From: Microbotryum silenes-acaulis
Taxonomy: Eukaryota; Basidiomycota; Microbotryomycetes; Microbotryales; Microbotryaceae
NCBI GenBank assembly: GCA_003665825.1
Contig: QPFY01000002.1
Coordinates: forward strand, 1,178,001-1,242,000
DNA: 64,000 bases
Direction of reading: 5' to 3'
Shown: positions 11,228 to 23,228 of the stretch, in pieces
Layout of the letters: every line of letters begins with the position of its first letter
Numbering within the stretch: the first letter of the stretch is position 1
Notes under the pieces: generated by a model
Told to the model about the DNA's origin: nothing
Database searches by the model: none
The model's input: the letters and a program-made list of their open reading frames with translations, nothing else
Made by a program: the position numbers and the translations under genes

Positions 11228-12043
11228 ATGTCGTGCCAAGACTGCGATAACAAGGATGCCGTCACCTCGTCCGCCTTCACTTCCGCGGATACCCCAACCT
11301 CCATGGCATTATTGGACCCGACCCAATTCGTACCCCCTACACCATCCTCCTCTCTTCCCCGTATCGTGATCGAGTTTTGTGATCGATGTACGTCAACCCA
11401 CTGCGCAAGAGCGTCTTCTTGATCGCACCAGGCATCTTATCACTTATCCACCCCACTTCGTTCCCCCACCCTCCTCCTCAGGTCGATGGCTCCACCGAGC
11501 AACCTGGGTCCAAACCGAATTATTCCTCACCTTTCCAACTACATCCGAAACAGGTATCCGAGCCATCGCTTTGGTCCCTCGGACGAGTCCTGAAACGGGT
11601 GGGAGGTTTAGGGTGTGGATTTATAGAGAGGGGACGCAGGGTAAGGCCGACTTGGTGTGGGACAGGAAGATTGAAGGAGGCTTTCCGGAGCTCAAGGTTT
11701 TGGTGAGTTTGGGTTCAAGGAACTCAGAAGACTGTGCGGTTGTGAGGAGCTGACGGGAACTTCTTTATGGGGACAGAAACAACGCGTGAGAGACCTGATC
11801 GCACCACAGCAGGGGCTCGGTCATTCCGACCACCATAACAAGAGCAAATCCGAGTCCGAGGGCGAACCACCCGAGCTGCCAGAGAAGGACAACGAGCCAA
11901 TACCAGCGAAGGAGAATGAGCCAGAACAGGAGAACAAGCCAGAACAGGAGAACGAGCCGGAACAGGAGAACGAGCCGGAACAGGAGAACGAGCAAGAACA
12001 GAAGCCAGCAGTCGATGATTATACACCCCGATTCAGGTGTTGA
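11228..12043 (+). CDS. Rdx-family SelW/SelT-like thioredoxin-fold protein with charged repeat tail
   Basis: A 215-aa protein with exons 11228-11387, 11482-11702 and 11777-12043. Intron 1 splits the redox motif. The joined sequence reads IVIEFCDRCRWLHRATW, a CxxC in the position of the selenoprotein W active site (both Cys, no UGA). It continues with ELFLTF and EGGFPELKVLKQRVRDLIAP, typical of the Rdx family, whose members are thioredoxin-like proteins of poorly defined redox function. The segment from about residue 60 to 120 carries a glycine-containing insertion (SPETGGRFRVWIYREGT). The C-terminal 30 residues are five near-identical NEPEQE repeats encoded by an 18-bp tandem repeat. The start ATG gives a short Cys-containing lead (MSCQDCDNKD). 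Confidence 0.85.
11912..12001 (+). repeat. Five-copy 18-bp coding tandem repeat
   Basis: Five units of 18 bp (type GAGAACGAGCCGGAACAG) encode ENEPEQ. Copies 3 and 4 are identical, and the others differ at one to three positions. The period is a multiple of three, so copy-number changes would keep the frame. Confidence 0.9.
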
Positions 12044-12144
12044 TGGCTTGTATGATATAGGGTAATGATGTCAATGCAATGCGTTTGCGTGAGTACTCAA
12101 TGAAGTCACAAAAATGGTATCAGGGAAGAACAAAACTTGGGAGT

Positions 12145-15100
12145 TCAGGGTCGGAAATCTTGTTCATCGACAAGAGCTTCGGCATCGACACACTCCTCGA
12201 TCCACGCAGCCGTGACCAAGTGGCGATAACGGGGTCTGTGGTGTTAGGAATGAGAGGATCAGCTCAAGCTACATGTCGGTTCGAGCCTTGCCGAGACTCA
12301 CTCGGAGGTGCGATCGATCATTTCACTGATGCGATCCTTGATCTTGGCATCCAAGATGATGTGGGTCAACTCTGGATCAAGGAGGTCGTCCGTGGTGCGG
12401 CCCCCGTTTCCGGTCCAAACTGTATAGTTCGATGGGTAATACTCTCAGCTCCAATCATCACGAAAGGTGTGAGGCTTGCCGCGCAAACCGCACTTACGCT
12501 TCTGGACTTTCGTCAGTCCTTCATCCGCCGTGGTCTGCGAAGCTCCGACCTTCTGAGACGCCGACAAATTGTTGTCCATCGCGTTCGACGACGTGTCAAA
12601 GTAAGCGACGTATTGGCCAAAGAGCGAGTCAGGGTCGTAATGCGCCTCCCCCGGCTCATCCGCGCCGTTTGACTGCCTCGCCGAAGCCGAGGGAGAAACC
12701 GAGTCGGTCTTTGGCTTGACATCCTTCTTCTCTTCCTTTACCTCCTTTTCATCTTCATCGTCATCTTCGTCCGACTCGTCATGAATCCCATCTTGGAAAC
12801 GATCCTCTCGGTTCGAATCATCCGAATCCTCATCCGAGTCGGCCATCTCATGCTGCATCGCCGTGAAATTCGATTCCTCCTCCTCTTCCTCCTCTTGCTT
12901 GGGACTCAGCATTTCCACCTCCTTTGAAGAAGCCGAAGGCAACGCCGACGGAGCCGGGGACGGAGATGGAGAGAAAATTCTTGATGCTGAGCCTTTCCTC
13001 AGCATCTCGTCACGCTGATCAAGGGCGGCGAGGGTGCTGCGTGTCGATTCTAGGCAATTGACGTAATACTTGGACGTCAACGTCATACGCTCGCCCGCTT
13101 CGATCGAATCGACGATCCATTGCGGACTGATAGTGTCGTAGTCCTTGGCTGCTTGCATGCGAGTTAACGCGTTCTTCCACTCTGTTGCGACGATCAGTCG
13201 TTCCTCGACGCCATCGACTCCGGCGAGTGCGCTCGGGGCTTGACGAAACTCGCCTCCGTGTGCCTTGATCTTGGCATGCATTTCGCCGCGATCGAAATGG
13301 CGCATGTGGTGAACGTAAAAGACCATGCCCTTGAACAGTTCGTCGACCTTCTCCACTTTCACCACGGGCATCATCCCCGTCGGTTTCGTCGTCCTCGTCG
13401 TCTTGCGCTTCTTCCCCTCCGAGGTGAACTGGCTGTCTTGACTTCGCTTGGTCGAGCCAGCTTGCATTTCTTCGAGTTCGGAAAGGGTTGCGCTGTCGGT
13501 CCAGTCCTTGTCGTCGCGCACTCCCATGCAGCGTGGGAAGCGCAGAGTCCACCCGGCGCCGTAGTCCTTGCCGAGGACGACCTCTGCGGCTTTGACGGTG
13601 ACAACGAACGAACTGCGGGGCGGTCGGAGCCAGTCAGTGATCAACAGGCATATCTCTTGAGCTTCGAGAGCATGCATACTCTTTGGGGTGGATCAACTGA
13701 TCGGGCGCCTCGGAGTTGGTCGAAAACCAATCGGGCAACTTGCGACGGTTGTAGTCGAACCACTTCCCTTGCGTTTGATCCCTGATACTCTGGAACAAAT
13801 CGCGATTGAACCCGGTTCCGACCTTGGCGAAAGATCTGAAATACGGCTTGCCATCTTCCTCCCGCGAATCATCCCTCACACCGAGCATGAAGCTCGCATG
13901 TGTACCCCCTCGGCGCCCTTGACCCCAGTACGCGCCCACGACGAGCGCATCCAGGTCGGTGCCCAGCTGATCCATGTAGTCGGGTTTGATTTTCAGCCAC
14001 GTCAACTCACGGCCACCGAGCTGGTAGATCGAGTAAGGGTTCTTGACGACCATCCCTTCCCCTCGCTCTTCGAGCATGACTTTGAGGAAATCCGAAATCT
14101 CTTCAGCAGTCGAGATCTTCTTCACCTCGGCAATCTCAAGCACGCCCGGCACAGGGGCTTGGATGACCTTGTGGATCAAAGCCTTGCGTTTCCACAGCGC
14201 GGTCTTGAGCAGAGATTGGCATCCTTTCGGGGTCCTGATGTAGAGCACGTCAAAGACCTTGAGGCAAGGGCGAGGATCGTCCGGTCCAAAGGACGTCTTG
14301 GCGGCGAACGACTTGAGCTGACCAAAGGGGACGTAGACCGAGTTCTGAGGATCCCACACGAGCATCTCGGCATCCAGAACAGCTTCTAGGACGTCTGGGT
14401 TGAATTTTTCATGAATGAATGGCGTTATTGACCCCTCTCGCGGATTCTGGCCGTAGAGATGGGTGTAGTCCGTCGATTTCCTGGTCGAGAATCCACACGA
14501 TAATCAGTGCTTTGATCTTCAGTAAGAGGATAAATTATTGCACACCTCGAGTAGTACGTATACATGTCACCTTTTTTGTGAACCTGGATGCGCTCGCCAT
14601 CAAATTTTTCCTCAATCAAGAACTCGTTGGGCTTGCACCAGTACTTCATCTCCGTCGAACCCTTGGGCTCCTCAGGCGAGGCCGGTCGATCGGCGCGCAT
14701 CTTCTGAACCACACTGTCAAAGCCCGATTTGAGCAAGCGTCCGCATAGCATGGGTGAAAAGACTCGGCCGACCGTCATTTCTTTGTGCTGAGTGAAAAGG
14801 GGGCGAGGTGTCACCGTCAGGTTAAGGTCCTTGTGTGCCCTGCGGCGTCTGCGCGGAAAACCTGGCAACACACTTCTGATTCGAGTCGCTTGTTGGGGTC
14901 GTGAAGCTCCCAACACACGCGCAAGATGTCGGAACAAGTGTTGAAGAGGCTAGTGAGGATGTCTCGTGATCAGTAGTGCAACATCCATGTGGGCTTAAGC
15001 GATAATGCGGTCAGGCACGTACTCCACTGCATCGGGATGCATCGCCCCAAGCACGACCCGCTCCGACATAGAGACCTTGTGGTCTTATAGTAAGTTGCCA

Positions 15101-16316
15101 TGACACTTAGTAATCGAGCTTGCGAATATCGCGCGTTATCCATCCAAAAGTGATTGCTTACCACGTAAGATAATGCGAATAAGCCACTTGAACTCGATTG
15201 GGCTAAGTCGTTCGTACGCCATCGTGAGAACACCCGCGACCTGGTCAAGTGAGGAAATGTTGGTTTTTCCTTTCGTTGAACCACTCGCTTGAGTTGAGGT
15301 ATTCGCCGCTCGATTGACGATTCCTCGTTGGGCTGCACCCGCAACAACGAGTCGATCAAGGAGGGCGTTAATTTCGTCGATCGTCATTTTGGGTTCACCG
15401 TTCTCCTTGGCTGTTGATCGTGCGTCGATGACTGCGAAAGCGACGCTTGCAAAATCCCCAGCTCCTTTCTGGGGTCGTGACGACTGTGTGGCACAAGCAT
15501 GCACGTTCATGATCAGTCTCGGCAGTCGGCGCAGTACGGGGAAATCCTGACGCTGGCAGCAGTCCAACGTAGGGGACTGACGTGATGATCGCCCGTGTCC
15601 GGTACTCTCCAGTTGATCAGAGCTCGCGCATCCTTTATCTCTGTTGACATCCCCATCGTTTTGAGCAGTGCTTTGGCCAGTTTCTGCTCCTTGAGATTGT
15701 AGTTGCCCCGGCGAGTGTCGCGCTGTCCAATCACGGGATGTGGGGGACCACGAAGCCTCAGCTCGGACCGACCGGCAGCTAGTAACGTCTCCACAGGGCG
15801 ACAAAGTTTGACCTACATCCGGAAGTAAGAGTCGTACAACAGGATAGGTGTCGGGGCCGACGTGCTTTCTCCAGCCCTACTCGCTCAGAAAGGGTTCCGA
15901 ATTGGTCGTGGAAGTTCCGAAGGTGGGTCGGGTCAGCGGGCTCAGCCGGCCACCCACGACGAGAGTGCCGTTTAGACTGACAGAGAAGTACTCCCACAAC
16001 ACATCGCGTTTCGTCCTGTAGGGCATGCCCGGTTTCTTCTTCTCGCCGATCATTCCCTCGATCCTGACAAAGACCATCTGCACGAGGTCAAGAAAGAGTG
16101 GGGACGTGCGATTCTCGATACCCAGAGGGCGAGGGAAGTCGTCTACAGGGCATGAACATACGACGATTGGGCCAGCGTGTTAGCTGATGCTTAGTCCCAC
16201 TCTTGGGGCGTCCACGGGTACTGACCCAGCTCGACCGTGGGCAAGTCGTCCTCCTCGCCTTGCGTCGGCTGAGGTCCATTCGCCTGAGACGAGCCGACCC
16301 CATTCGGAGGACCCAT
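12145..16316 (-). CDS. LIG4: DNA ligase IV (non-homologous end joining)
   Basis: A 1,106-aa ATP-dependent ligase that, with its XRCC4/Lif1 partner, seals double-strand breaks in the nucleus. The twelve exons are 16316-16226, 16142-15982, 15876-15817, 15722-15582, 15483-15162, 15083-15023, 14949-14874, 14829-14546, 14480-13680, 13612-12498, 12419-12302 and 12235-12145. Seen motifs: N-terminal helical domain (PDRDTRRGNYNLKEQKLAK, WLIRIILRDHKVSMSE); adenylation motif I EEKFDGERIQVH with Lys near 378; motif III VLDAEMLVWD; motif IV GEGMVVK; motif V WLKIKPDY; OB fold TLRFPR. Two BRCT regions follow: the first around VFYVHHMRHF...WIVDSIEAGE, the second ending in RHLVTAAWIEECVD. The inter-BRCT linker is unusually long and acidic (about 130 residues). 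Intron 14830-14873 is only 44 nt. It ends tail to tail with the SelW-like gene. Confidence 0.95.
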
Positions 16317-16648
16317 GGTTGTAGCGAGCTGATAGCCTAGATCGGCAACGCCTTCTGAGCGTTGGGAGACTGCGCGATACGAGTGATTGGCTTCAAGCAA
16401 CGAAAGGCCAGCGAAAGAAAGCTGCGACCAGAGCGAGACGAGCGAGCGGAGTGATCTGGAGTGATGTTCCAGGCGTCAAGGGCTGCTAGCGCAGGCTAGC
16501 GCGATGTCAAACTCGACGAGCGTCCTTTGCCTACGGTTCGCGTTTGAAACGGTGGATCAACAATCGCGTCGCAAGGTTCATAACATCAACAGTCGAGGTA
16601 ATGCATATTATTATCGGCTACAAGCTCAAAGATCGTGATAGAGGGATG

Positions 16649-18049
16649 CTACAGCTTCAGCGCAGATTTGAAAACGTGTTCCAGGCCAGCTTGCTTCATT
16701 CTGCAGAGTCACGTGACTCGACGTGACGTCAGGACAGACAACTTCTGGGCCCACGCCAGTCATCGGGTGAGCACTTACAGCTCGGCGACTTCATTCATCC
16801 CAGCCACTTCCTTGACCCGTATTTCGTCCGTCAGGACTGGCGCCAAGCTCGCGTGATGCCGCAAGAGCCATTCGTGTCTTATCGGTGCAGAAACTTCAGG
16901 AGGTGGGGTGGGCAGGATGTCGGAAACGTGTTCGCAGCGTACTTGCAAAGCTTTCCAGTTGAGTTGCTATGTAGGTGGGTGCGCCCACTACATGGTCATT
17001 TCATGGCTCGGAATCGTTATGGGATGAGAAACACCTTACCTTGATGCGATGGACAAACTCGTCCGCGTCGGCTTCGAGTCCTTCTACGATGATCACGCCG
17101 GGATAGCTAGCGAGCAGCAGGAGTGGGCGCGGTCAGTATCAGCTCACCCATGTTCTATCGCAATTCAGCTACCCACCCTGGCTTGCTTATACCCCATAGA
17201 CCGAGCTCGGTTGACCATTGCACGATCTTTTTCCGTTTCCCCTGATCGAGGCGCGTGGTCGGTCGACTCGATCAGCTGTGCACTTCGCAAGCTGCTGGCG
17301 AACCTGGACGAACCGTTGCCAAGAGATGATGACTCCACAGCAGCGTGCACTTGATGCGAAGCTCCTTCATAGCTACGAACTTGTCCTCGTGGTGCCCATC
17401 CACGCCTTGGCCCGGTCTGGACGGCCGAGTAGGTTCGGTCAGGGGGTTTAACGCGAGATACTCCCGTAGTGAGGTAAATAGATTGAAGACGGGGTATTCT
17501 TCGCCTATATGTATGCATTGGGATGTCAGACACTGTTTTGCCCCGAAAGGGAGCCTGTAACACGGCATGAAAAGCACCGACCTTGGCGATTCAGCTCGTC
17601 CAGCCGGGACGTCAGCTCGCAACTGAGGCGGTCATGATCGGTCCGAGGTACCGAGGGCGCATAAAGGGTGGGTTTGAAGTTTGAGGATAAAGGAGAAGCG
17701 TGCTGAATGCTCAGGTGGGCTTCGGGGGCGAGGCAGAGCGAGTACTCGGGGAGCACCAGGACGACGTCATCGTGAGGGGGTCCATCGCTGACCCCATCCC
17801 TCGCAGCTGAGACGTTCATGCCGCTACCATACGCATCTTCACCCCCCAGGGCATTCTGCACAAACACTCGGAAACATATTCAGCCGATGCGACCTGGATT
17901 ACGGGGTTTGCGAATTGTCTCACCTCCCAGTCGCGCTCATCTTGCTCGTCGAGCAAGTCCCACTCGAACTCTTCGTTCTTGATGACTGACGCGATTACTA
18001 GTCGCAACTCGTCTATGATGGGCTCTAGCTCAGAGCGCGAGTACCGCAT
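16649..18049 (-). CDS. RWD domain / DUF1115 protein (RWDD2-like)
   Basis: A 320-aa protein with exons 18049-17924, 17855-17582, 17504-17314, 17241-17177, 17106-17040, 16966-16779 and 16700-16649. The first half is an RWD-type fold (GEEYPVFNLFTS, with a preceding hydrophobic strand VLVLPEYSLCLAP). The second half is the DUF1115 domain: KRKKIVQWSTELGLWGISKP, GYPGVIIVEGLEADADEFVH, LNWKALQVRCEHVSDI, and the terminal MKQAGLEHVFKSALK. This is the RWDD2 order. Function is unknown; the domain is found in proteins linked to ubiquitin-type interactions. Donor 17313 (GTTCGT) is weak. The start at 18049 is the first ATG that splices in frame, but an upstream exon cannot be excluded. Confidence 0.8.
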
Positions 18050-20003
18050 CCTTCTCCCAAGTCGGTCACTCGTGGAAGGGGCTGGACGCAGGTGGAGGAG
18101 TCGACGTTCATCGACTGTGCACCGGGGCCAACAGACCACTCTCAACAGCTCTCAACTTCGCGCTGAGCGAGTTCGAGCTACTATTAGTCGGTGACCTTGT
18201 AGATCTGCTGGTCGAAGATGATTTCAGCTCAATCTTAATAATAGGTACCTGTGGTACCGTCAATGAAGAGAGATCAAAATCCTGCATTCGCATTACAAGT
18301 AGTGAGTCACAGTAACCATTGAACAGCCAGGGCACGGCCGGGAGCAAGTGGGCGCTGCACGTGACAAACACGGCCACGCACGTGACCTGAGTTCACTCTC
18401 TTTCGGAGAATTTGAGAATTTGAATTCCAGCTAGTCTACAAAAAGAGACGACCCTTATCGGGCGCTGGACCACATTAACTAGGCTGCCCGGCGCCAAGCC
18501 CGTCGGAGGACCCCACTGTGGCAGCCCATCACTGCCATATATGCTCGCCCGCACCGCCTTGCACATAGACGTCGGGATTGCTACGAGAGATCTCACTGCT
18601 CCTTATAACTTTGTGACAAACATGAAGGGACCCGTACCATGGCTGAACGGCTCAGCGGCGCAGCGTGCAGTGAGCAGTCATCGACTCATCGCTGCAGATC
18701 AAGGGCCGTCTTGAGACTTGAGATCGAGAGTCGAGAGGCCCCTTCTCCATGCAATAGTGTCATTTCTAGGTACCTACGACCCCACGCGGGTACGGATAGG
18801 TAGGTACCTAAGTAAATAGTGGGAGGCATCTCGTCATGGTGGTCGCCATGAGTTAACGTGCGAGGGCTGAGAAGAACCATCATCTGCCAAAAAAAGACTC
18901 GGGATGCGACGATCCTCAAACTTGTCGATCGGCCCAAACAAGGTGGACTAGGTAGGTAGGCAGATACATGCGCTGGTACGGGAGCTAAGGTTAAGTACCC
19001 AGAGCTGATATATGACAGTCGCGTGGGACATAGAGATAGGTCCTAGGACATGGGAGGGGCGTCAAACCACTAGCAGCTCGTAAACTCGAGCCATAAGCTC
19101 GCACTAGTACCTAAGTGACTCTCCAAAAAATCTTAAAAGCTGCCCAAGTTGCGGAGTCCTATGTCTACATACCGTGCGGTAGATGCAGATTTAGCTCGGA
19201 TCCACCAAATACCCAGACTTTCAGAGGCATAGCCCCTGAATCGGAAGATTGACGCGGTGAACGGAATCCGAACACGTGACATGGGATTCCTGTCCCATTC
19301 GCGCTGTGGTAGCGCCATTTCTTGATCTTAATCTTTCATCAGGCGCTACGTGTGAACACTCTCCTACCTAGCCAAGGTACAGGCAAGCACATTTTACTTA
19401 GCTTGGAATTCTTGGCCATCTAAGATCCAAGAAGTCGCCGAGTTTGCGGGACATCGATTGGCGAAAATGAAGTTGATGACTTTGTAGCCGAAAATGGTCA
19501 GGATCCCAGAAGTGCCGAGCTGGAGAGTCACCGAGTGGCGAAAATCTCAAAGTTGATGGCTTTGTAGCCGAAGATAAACGGTGCAGGCCCAGCCAAACAG
19601 GGATGCGTCCGTGGGCATCCCACTCGGGTCCTTCGGAGTCCGAGAGGGAGGACCCAATTGGGCTGACAGCCTGAGTTGCTGAGCCACGGTGAAACTGGTG
19701 TCGCGCGGCGACGGCCCTGACGGCGGCTGTGTCTCGGATGCAGCAGCGGATGGGCAAGCACGAGGAGACATGCGGCTCGCCGCCCACTTCGGACCGAGTC
19801 GGGCGCGCGCGTTGAATCTCGGCGAACGCTCGCTGCCGGCGCCTGTGCCTGACCCAGCCGGCACCTCGGCATCTTGGCATACAGTTGGCCTACCCGAGTG
19901 CGCGGAGCCCCAGAACAAAGACTGAACCTCCTCCACTTTCCTCCATCTTTCTTCCTTCTCCAGTTCCGCTATTCCCCAACTAACTCTGAAGCCATCCGCC
20001 ATT
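18050..20003. other. Gene-poor intergenic region with TACCTA-type motifs
   Basis: These 1.95 kb separate the RWDD2-like gene and the MFS transporter, which diverge from it. No ORF has domain or splice support. GGTACCTA, TAGGTAGG and close variants recur at about 18770, 18800, 18950, 19040, 19108 and 19363. A 50-60 bp imperfect direct repeat lies at 19434-19575. The stretch is probably promoter plus decayed repeat DNA. Confidence 0.5.
19434..19575. repeat. Imperfect direct repeat pair
   Basis: Copies at about 19434-19495 and 19527-19575 share the order GTCrCCGAGT, TGGCGAAAAT, AAGTTGATG and CTTTGTAGCCGAA with small gaps between the blocks. No terminal inverted repeats or coding content were seen around them. 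Confidence 0.65.
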
Positions 20004-22318
20004 ATGTCCGGCAAGCCTACTGAGACGCGCGAACACATCGAAGCGGCTGCCACACCCGCGCAAATCGCCGCCCTTCAATCTTACGCCGTCGACGATCACA
20101 ATGAACAGATCACGGTGTTGGGTACCATGGGTCAAGACCCGGAGCACAAGTCCAAGATTCCTTGGCAGTCATGGGCCATCCTGGCGCTGTGCGCCCTCGC
20201 GCAGATGCAGAATACCTACGTCGCGTGAGTTGCTTGTACCTGACTTTTCCTCCTCGCGAATTCTCTCCATTTCGGCGCCGGCATGCTAACGTACGCGCCA
20301 TCCTTCTCGTATCCCGTCAGTATCGCGCCTGCAGCCAACGCTTACTCGATTGCAGGGCCGCTCAATGGCATGAGCAAAAGGATCTGGATCGTCCAGGCAG
20401 TGAGTCCGCCCGGATCGACACCAATTATGGCCTGGCTCGGGGGTCCGATGACAGCCGCTGACTTTTCTCCCACTTCTGACGCGTGCTTGCAGCAATCGGT
20501 TCCTTCGATCGCGACTGGACCCATCATGGCCATCATCTCCGACACCTATGGGCGTCGATGGGTCATCATCTTCGCATGGGTGATTTTTTGCATCTCCGCC
20601 ATCCTCGGCATGGTCGCCAAGAATATCAACCAGGTCATCGTCGCCCAGACTTTGGCCGGTGTTGCCGCCGGTGTTTCGGGTATCATGTATGCGGTCGCCA
20701 GTGAGGTCCTGCCCAGCAACTACCGCGCCTACGCACAAACAGTCGTCAATGGTGTCTCGAGTATAGCTTCGGTCATTGCCTTGATCGCCATGAGCCAGGC
20801 GGTATCTGCGGATCCCCTCAACGGCTGGCGATGGATTTTCCGCACGTCTCTCATCTTCGATGGGCTCCTCCTCCTCGGCTTCGGTTTCTTGTATTTTCCT
20901 CCCCCTCGCACAGCCGACAGTTCCACATTCATGGCGAAGGTGAAAAAGATGGATTGGATTGGATATGGTCTTCTCCTCGGTGGTCTGGTGCCCTTGCTCA
21001 TGGGCTTCGCATGGGCCGGCTCGGGCAGTTACGGCGTGAGTTGCCTCAAGCGCGCTTGCCACACACCATGAAACTGACTCAACACTTGTGATTGCGTCTC
21101 AGTGGCACGATCCTCACGCCTACGCCTGCGTCGCAGTGGGATTCGTTGGCTTGATCGCCTGCATACTCTACGAATGGCTCGGAACCTCGCGCGGTTTCCT
21201 GGACCACCGTCTCTTTCAAAACGGTTACAACTTCCCTCTTGGACTCTTCTTGATCGCCGTCGAGGGATCGCTCTTCTACCTCGTCAACAACATCTATGTA
21301 CGTAGAGCGCACACAGCTCGACTGAAACATTCCAGATACCTTTTCTGACGGCATTCACGGACTCCTTGGGTATTGCATAGGCTCAGCAAGTGTTCTCGCT
21401 CTGGGTCCCCACCGGTGGAGTTGATGCCGGTGCGCGTTTGCTCCCCTTCTTCCTCGTCATCTTCTTCGTCGCGCCCGGCATGTCCTACTACGTGACCAAG
21501 CGCAAGGATCTCAAGTGGCCCCTTTGCATCGGCTTCGTCTTTTTCGGCGTTTGCATCATCGGTTTGGCCGAGTCGGGTCTCAACGTCAATATGGGCACCG
21601 CCTTCAACGCCATTGGTGGGGTCGGTTTCTCCGCGCCGTTGATCCTGCTCTTGACGATGGTGCAATACTCGACTCCGCCTCTCTTCATCGGTGTTGCTTC
21701 TGCGCTCACCATCAGTGTCCGAACGCTCGGTGGCACGGTCGGATACGCCATCGCAGACGCCATCTATGGCTCTTTGACCAGCGAGCAAGTGCCTGCGGCT
21801 ATTGGTAAGCTCTCTTTTTTACCAGTCTCTTGAGCGACGTGGATCGACAGAGCTGACCCTGTTGCACCGTCTCTTCTCTCAGCTGGTGCCGCCATCCCTC
21901 TTGGCTTCAGTCCGGCCAACTTAACTCCCCTCATCATTGCCGTCCTCTCCGGTCGGGGCATGGCCGGCGTTCCCGGGATTACTCCCACCATTGCCAGTGC
22001 CGCGTCGCTCGCTGCCAAGCAAGTCGAAGCGCACGCTTACAAGATCGTCTGGTACGCCTTCTTGCCCGGAGGTGAGCCCCATTTTCTCTTACGCGTGAAC
22101 ACGACAGCCTTGGTGATCGTGCTGACTCGCATTGCCGTTCTAACCGTGCAGCCGTTCTTGCGGCGATCGGATGCGCCTTGTTCCGCAACCCTACCGAAAG
22201 GATGAACTGGGTCGTCGATGCTCCCCTCAAGAACACGAATGTTCTAGACGACGAGAAGTCTGCGAACAATCACCACCGCGACCCTACTTCGTCGTACGTT
22301 AGCGGCTCTAAGGAGTAA
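20004..22318 (+). CDS. MFS transporter, TRI12/siderophore-drug efflux type
   Basis: A 605-aa plasma-membrane major facilitator with exons 20004-20224, 20321-20399, 20493-21035, 21103-21297, 21381-21804, 21883-22071 and 22152-22318. The N-tail is soluble (about 50 residues), then about 14 hydrophobic segments follow. The loop between TM2 and TM3 reads ISDTYGRRWVIIF, the MFS DxxGRR motif. TLAGVAAGVSGIMYAVASEV fits the TM4-5 motif, and SNYRAYAQTVVNG and TLGGTVGYAIADAIY fit the 14-TM DHA2/TRI12 group. Family members export toxins or drugs or import iron-siderophores; the substrate cannot be read here and no biosynthetic neighbours support a cluster. The C-tail is hydrophilic. Exon 1 starts at the first ATG after a pyrimidine-rich leader. 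Confidence 0.85.
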
Positions 22319-23228
22319 AGACCCGCAATGCCAAGGTCACTTCCACGTGCGGCACGGCCGGAATTGATCATCAGTATTCCCCGTGCATTTATTTTTGTTT
22401 ACTGTAGGTCGCAGTGAGTTGTTCTGGGGGGCCATATGATATTGATGTAGCGTACGCGAAGATGTATTTGGATGTAAGGCATATCATTCGTCCTGATCCG
22501 TCGACGCGTTCATCCCGAGCTTCCGAGTCGACCTGTTCCTTCAAACCCGACTGTTGGAAGATCCTGCAGGCTTTTCCTGGGCGTGACCACCGTGTACCGA
22601 AGGAGAGACGACGATGGCCCCGAATTTAGCGAGACCCGCGTACGCGCTGCTGGTCGTTGTTTTAAAAAGAGCTCCCAGACGGGCTCAATCACCCGTGACT
22701 GGATGGCGAATCCTCATGATCAGAAGCGAGCGAACGAGGTCACGGAGGCCGCTCGGGCCCCTTGGGACGAGCGCGTTCCCCTTTGAGGAGCTTTGAGGTT
22801 TGGAGCGAAGGCCGCGGCCGCTGGCTAGTGTGTGCTGTCGCCTGCTTCCCATTCGGACACTCATTCAGCCCCTGGGTGGACGCCAACGCTCACCCCTCCT
22901 TGCAGTCCGATTGCTTTCATCGGCGTCAATCGTCGTATACTTTCCGCCAAGACTCGACTTGCCTTTCGCGACTGACCGGTTCCCACGAGTCGCGAGTCGC
23001 GAGTCGCACCACCCCACTGGGAGCATCACCCGACGGAAGCTCGAGCGGTGACACGACTTCACCCCTCTGTCGACTACCGAGACTACCGACAGCAGGACGA
23101 AGACCCAACAGCTGTAGCCCGTCGCATCACCACCGATTGAACGCCCCAGGTGCTGCTCGATACTGTCTGATCGTGGGCGATCACCTGTGGTTGACGCGTA
23201 GTGTTCACCATTGCCGCGTGTCGTCGCG
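22319..23228. promoter_or_regulatory. Spacer between MFS gene and flippase gene
   Basis: The 910 bp hold the MFS 3' region and the DRS2 promoter. A short tandem GAGTCGC repeat (three units) lies at about 22987-23008. No coding ORF is supported. Confidence 0.45.

Noticed and set aside
19240..19320. tRNA-like stretch on the minus strand (GTGTTCGGATTCC resembling a B box)
   Set aside because: The T-loop lacks the conserved A58, the putative T-stem does not pair, and no acceptor stem can be formed with the GGCGCTA start.
20004..22318. Secondary-metabolite cluster around the TRI12-type transporter
   Set aside because: The neighbours are an RWD protein and a flippase; no polyketide, peptide or terpene synthase or pathway regulator is present.
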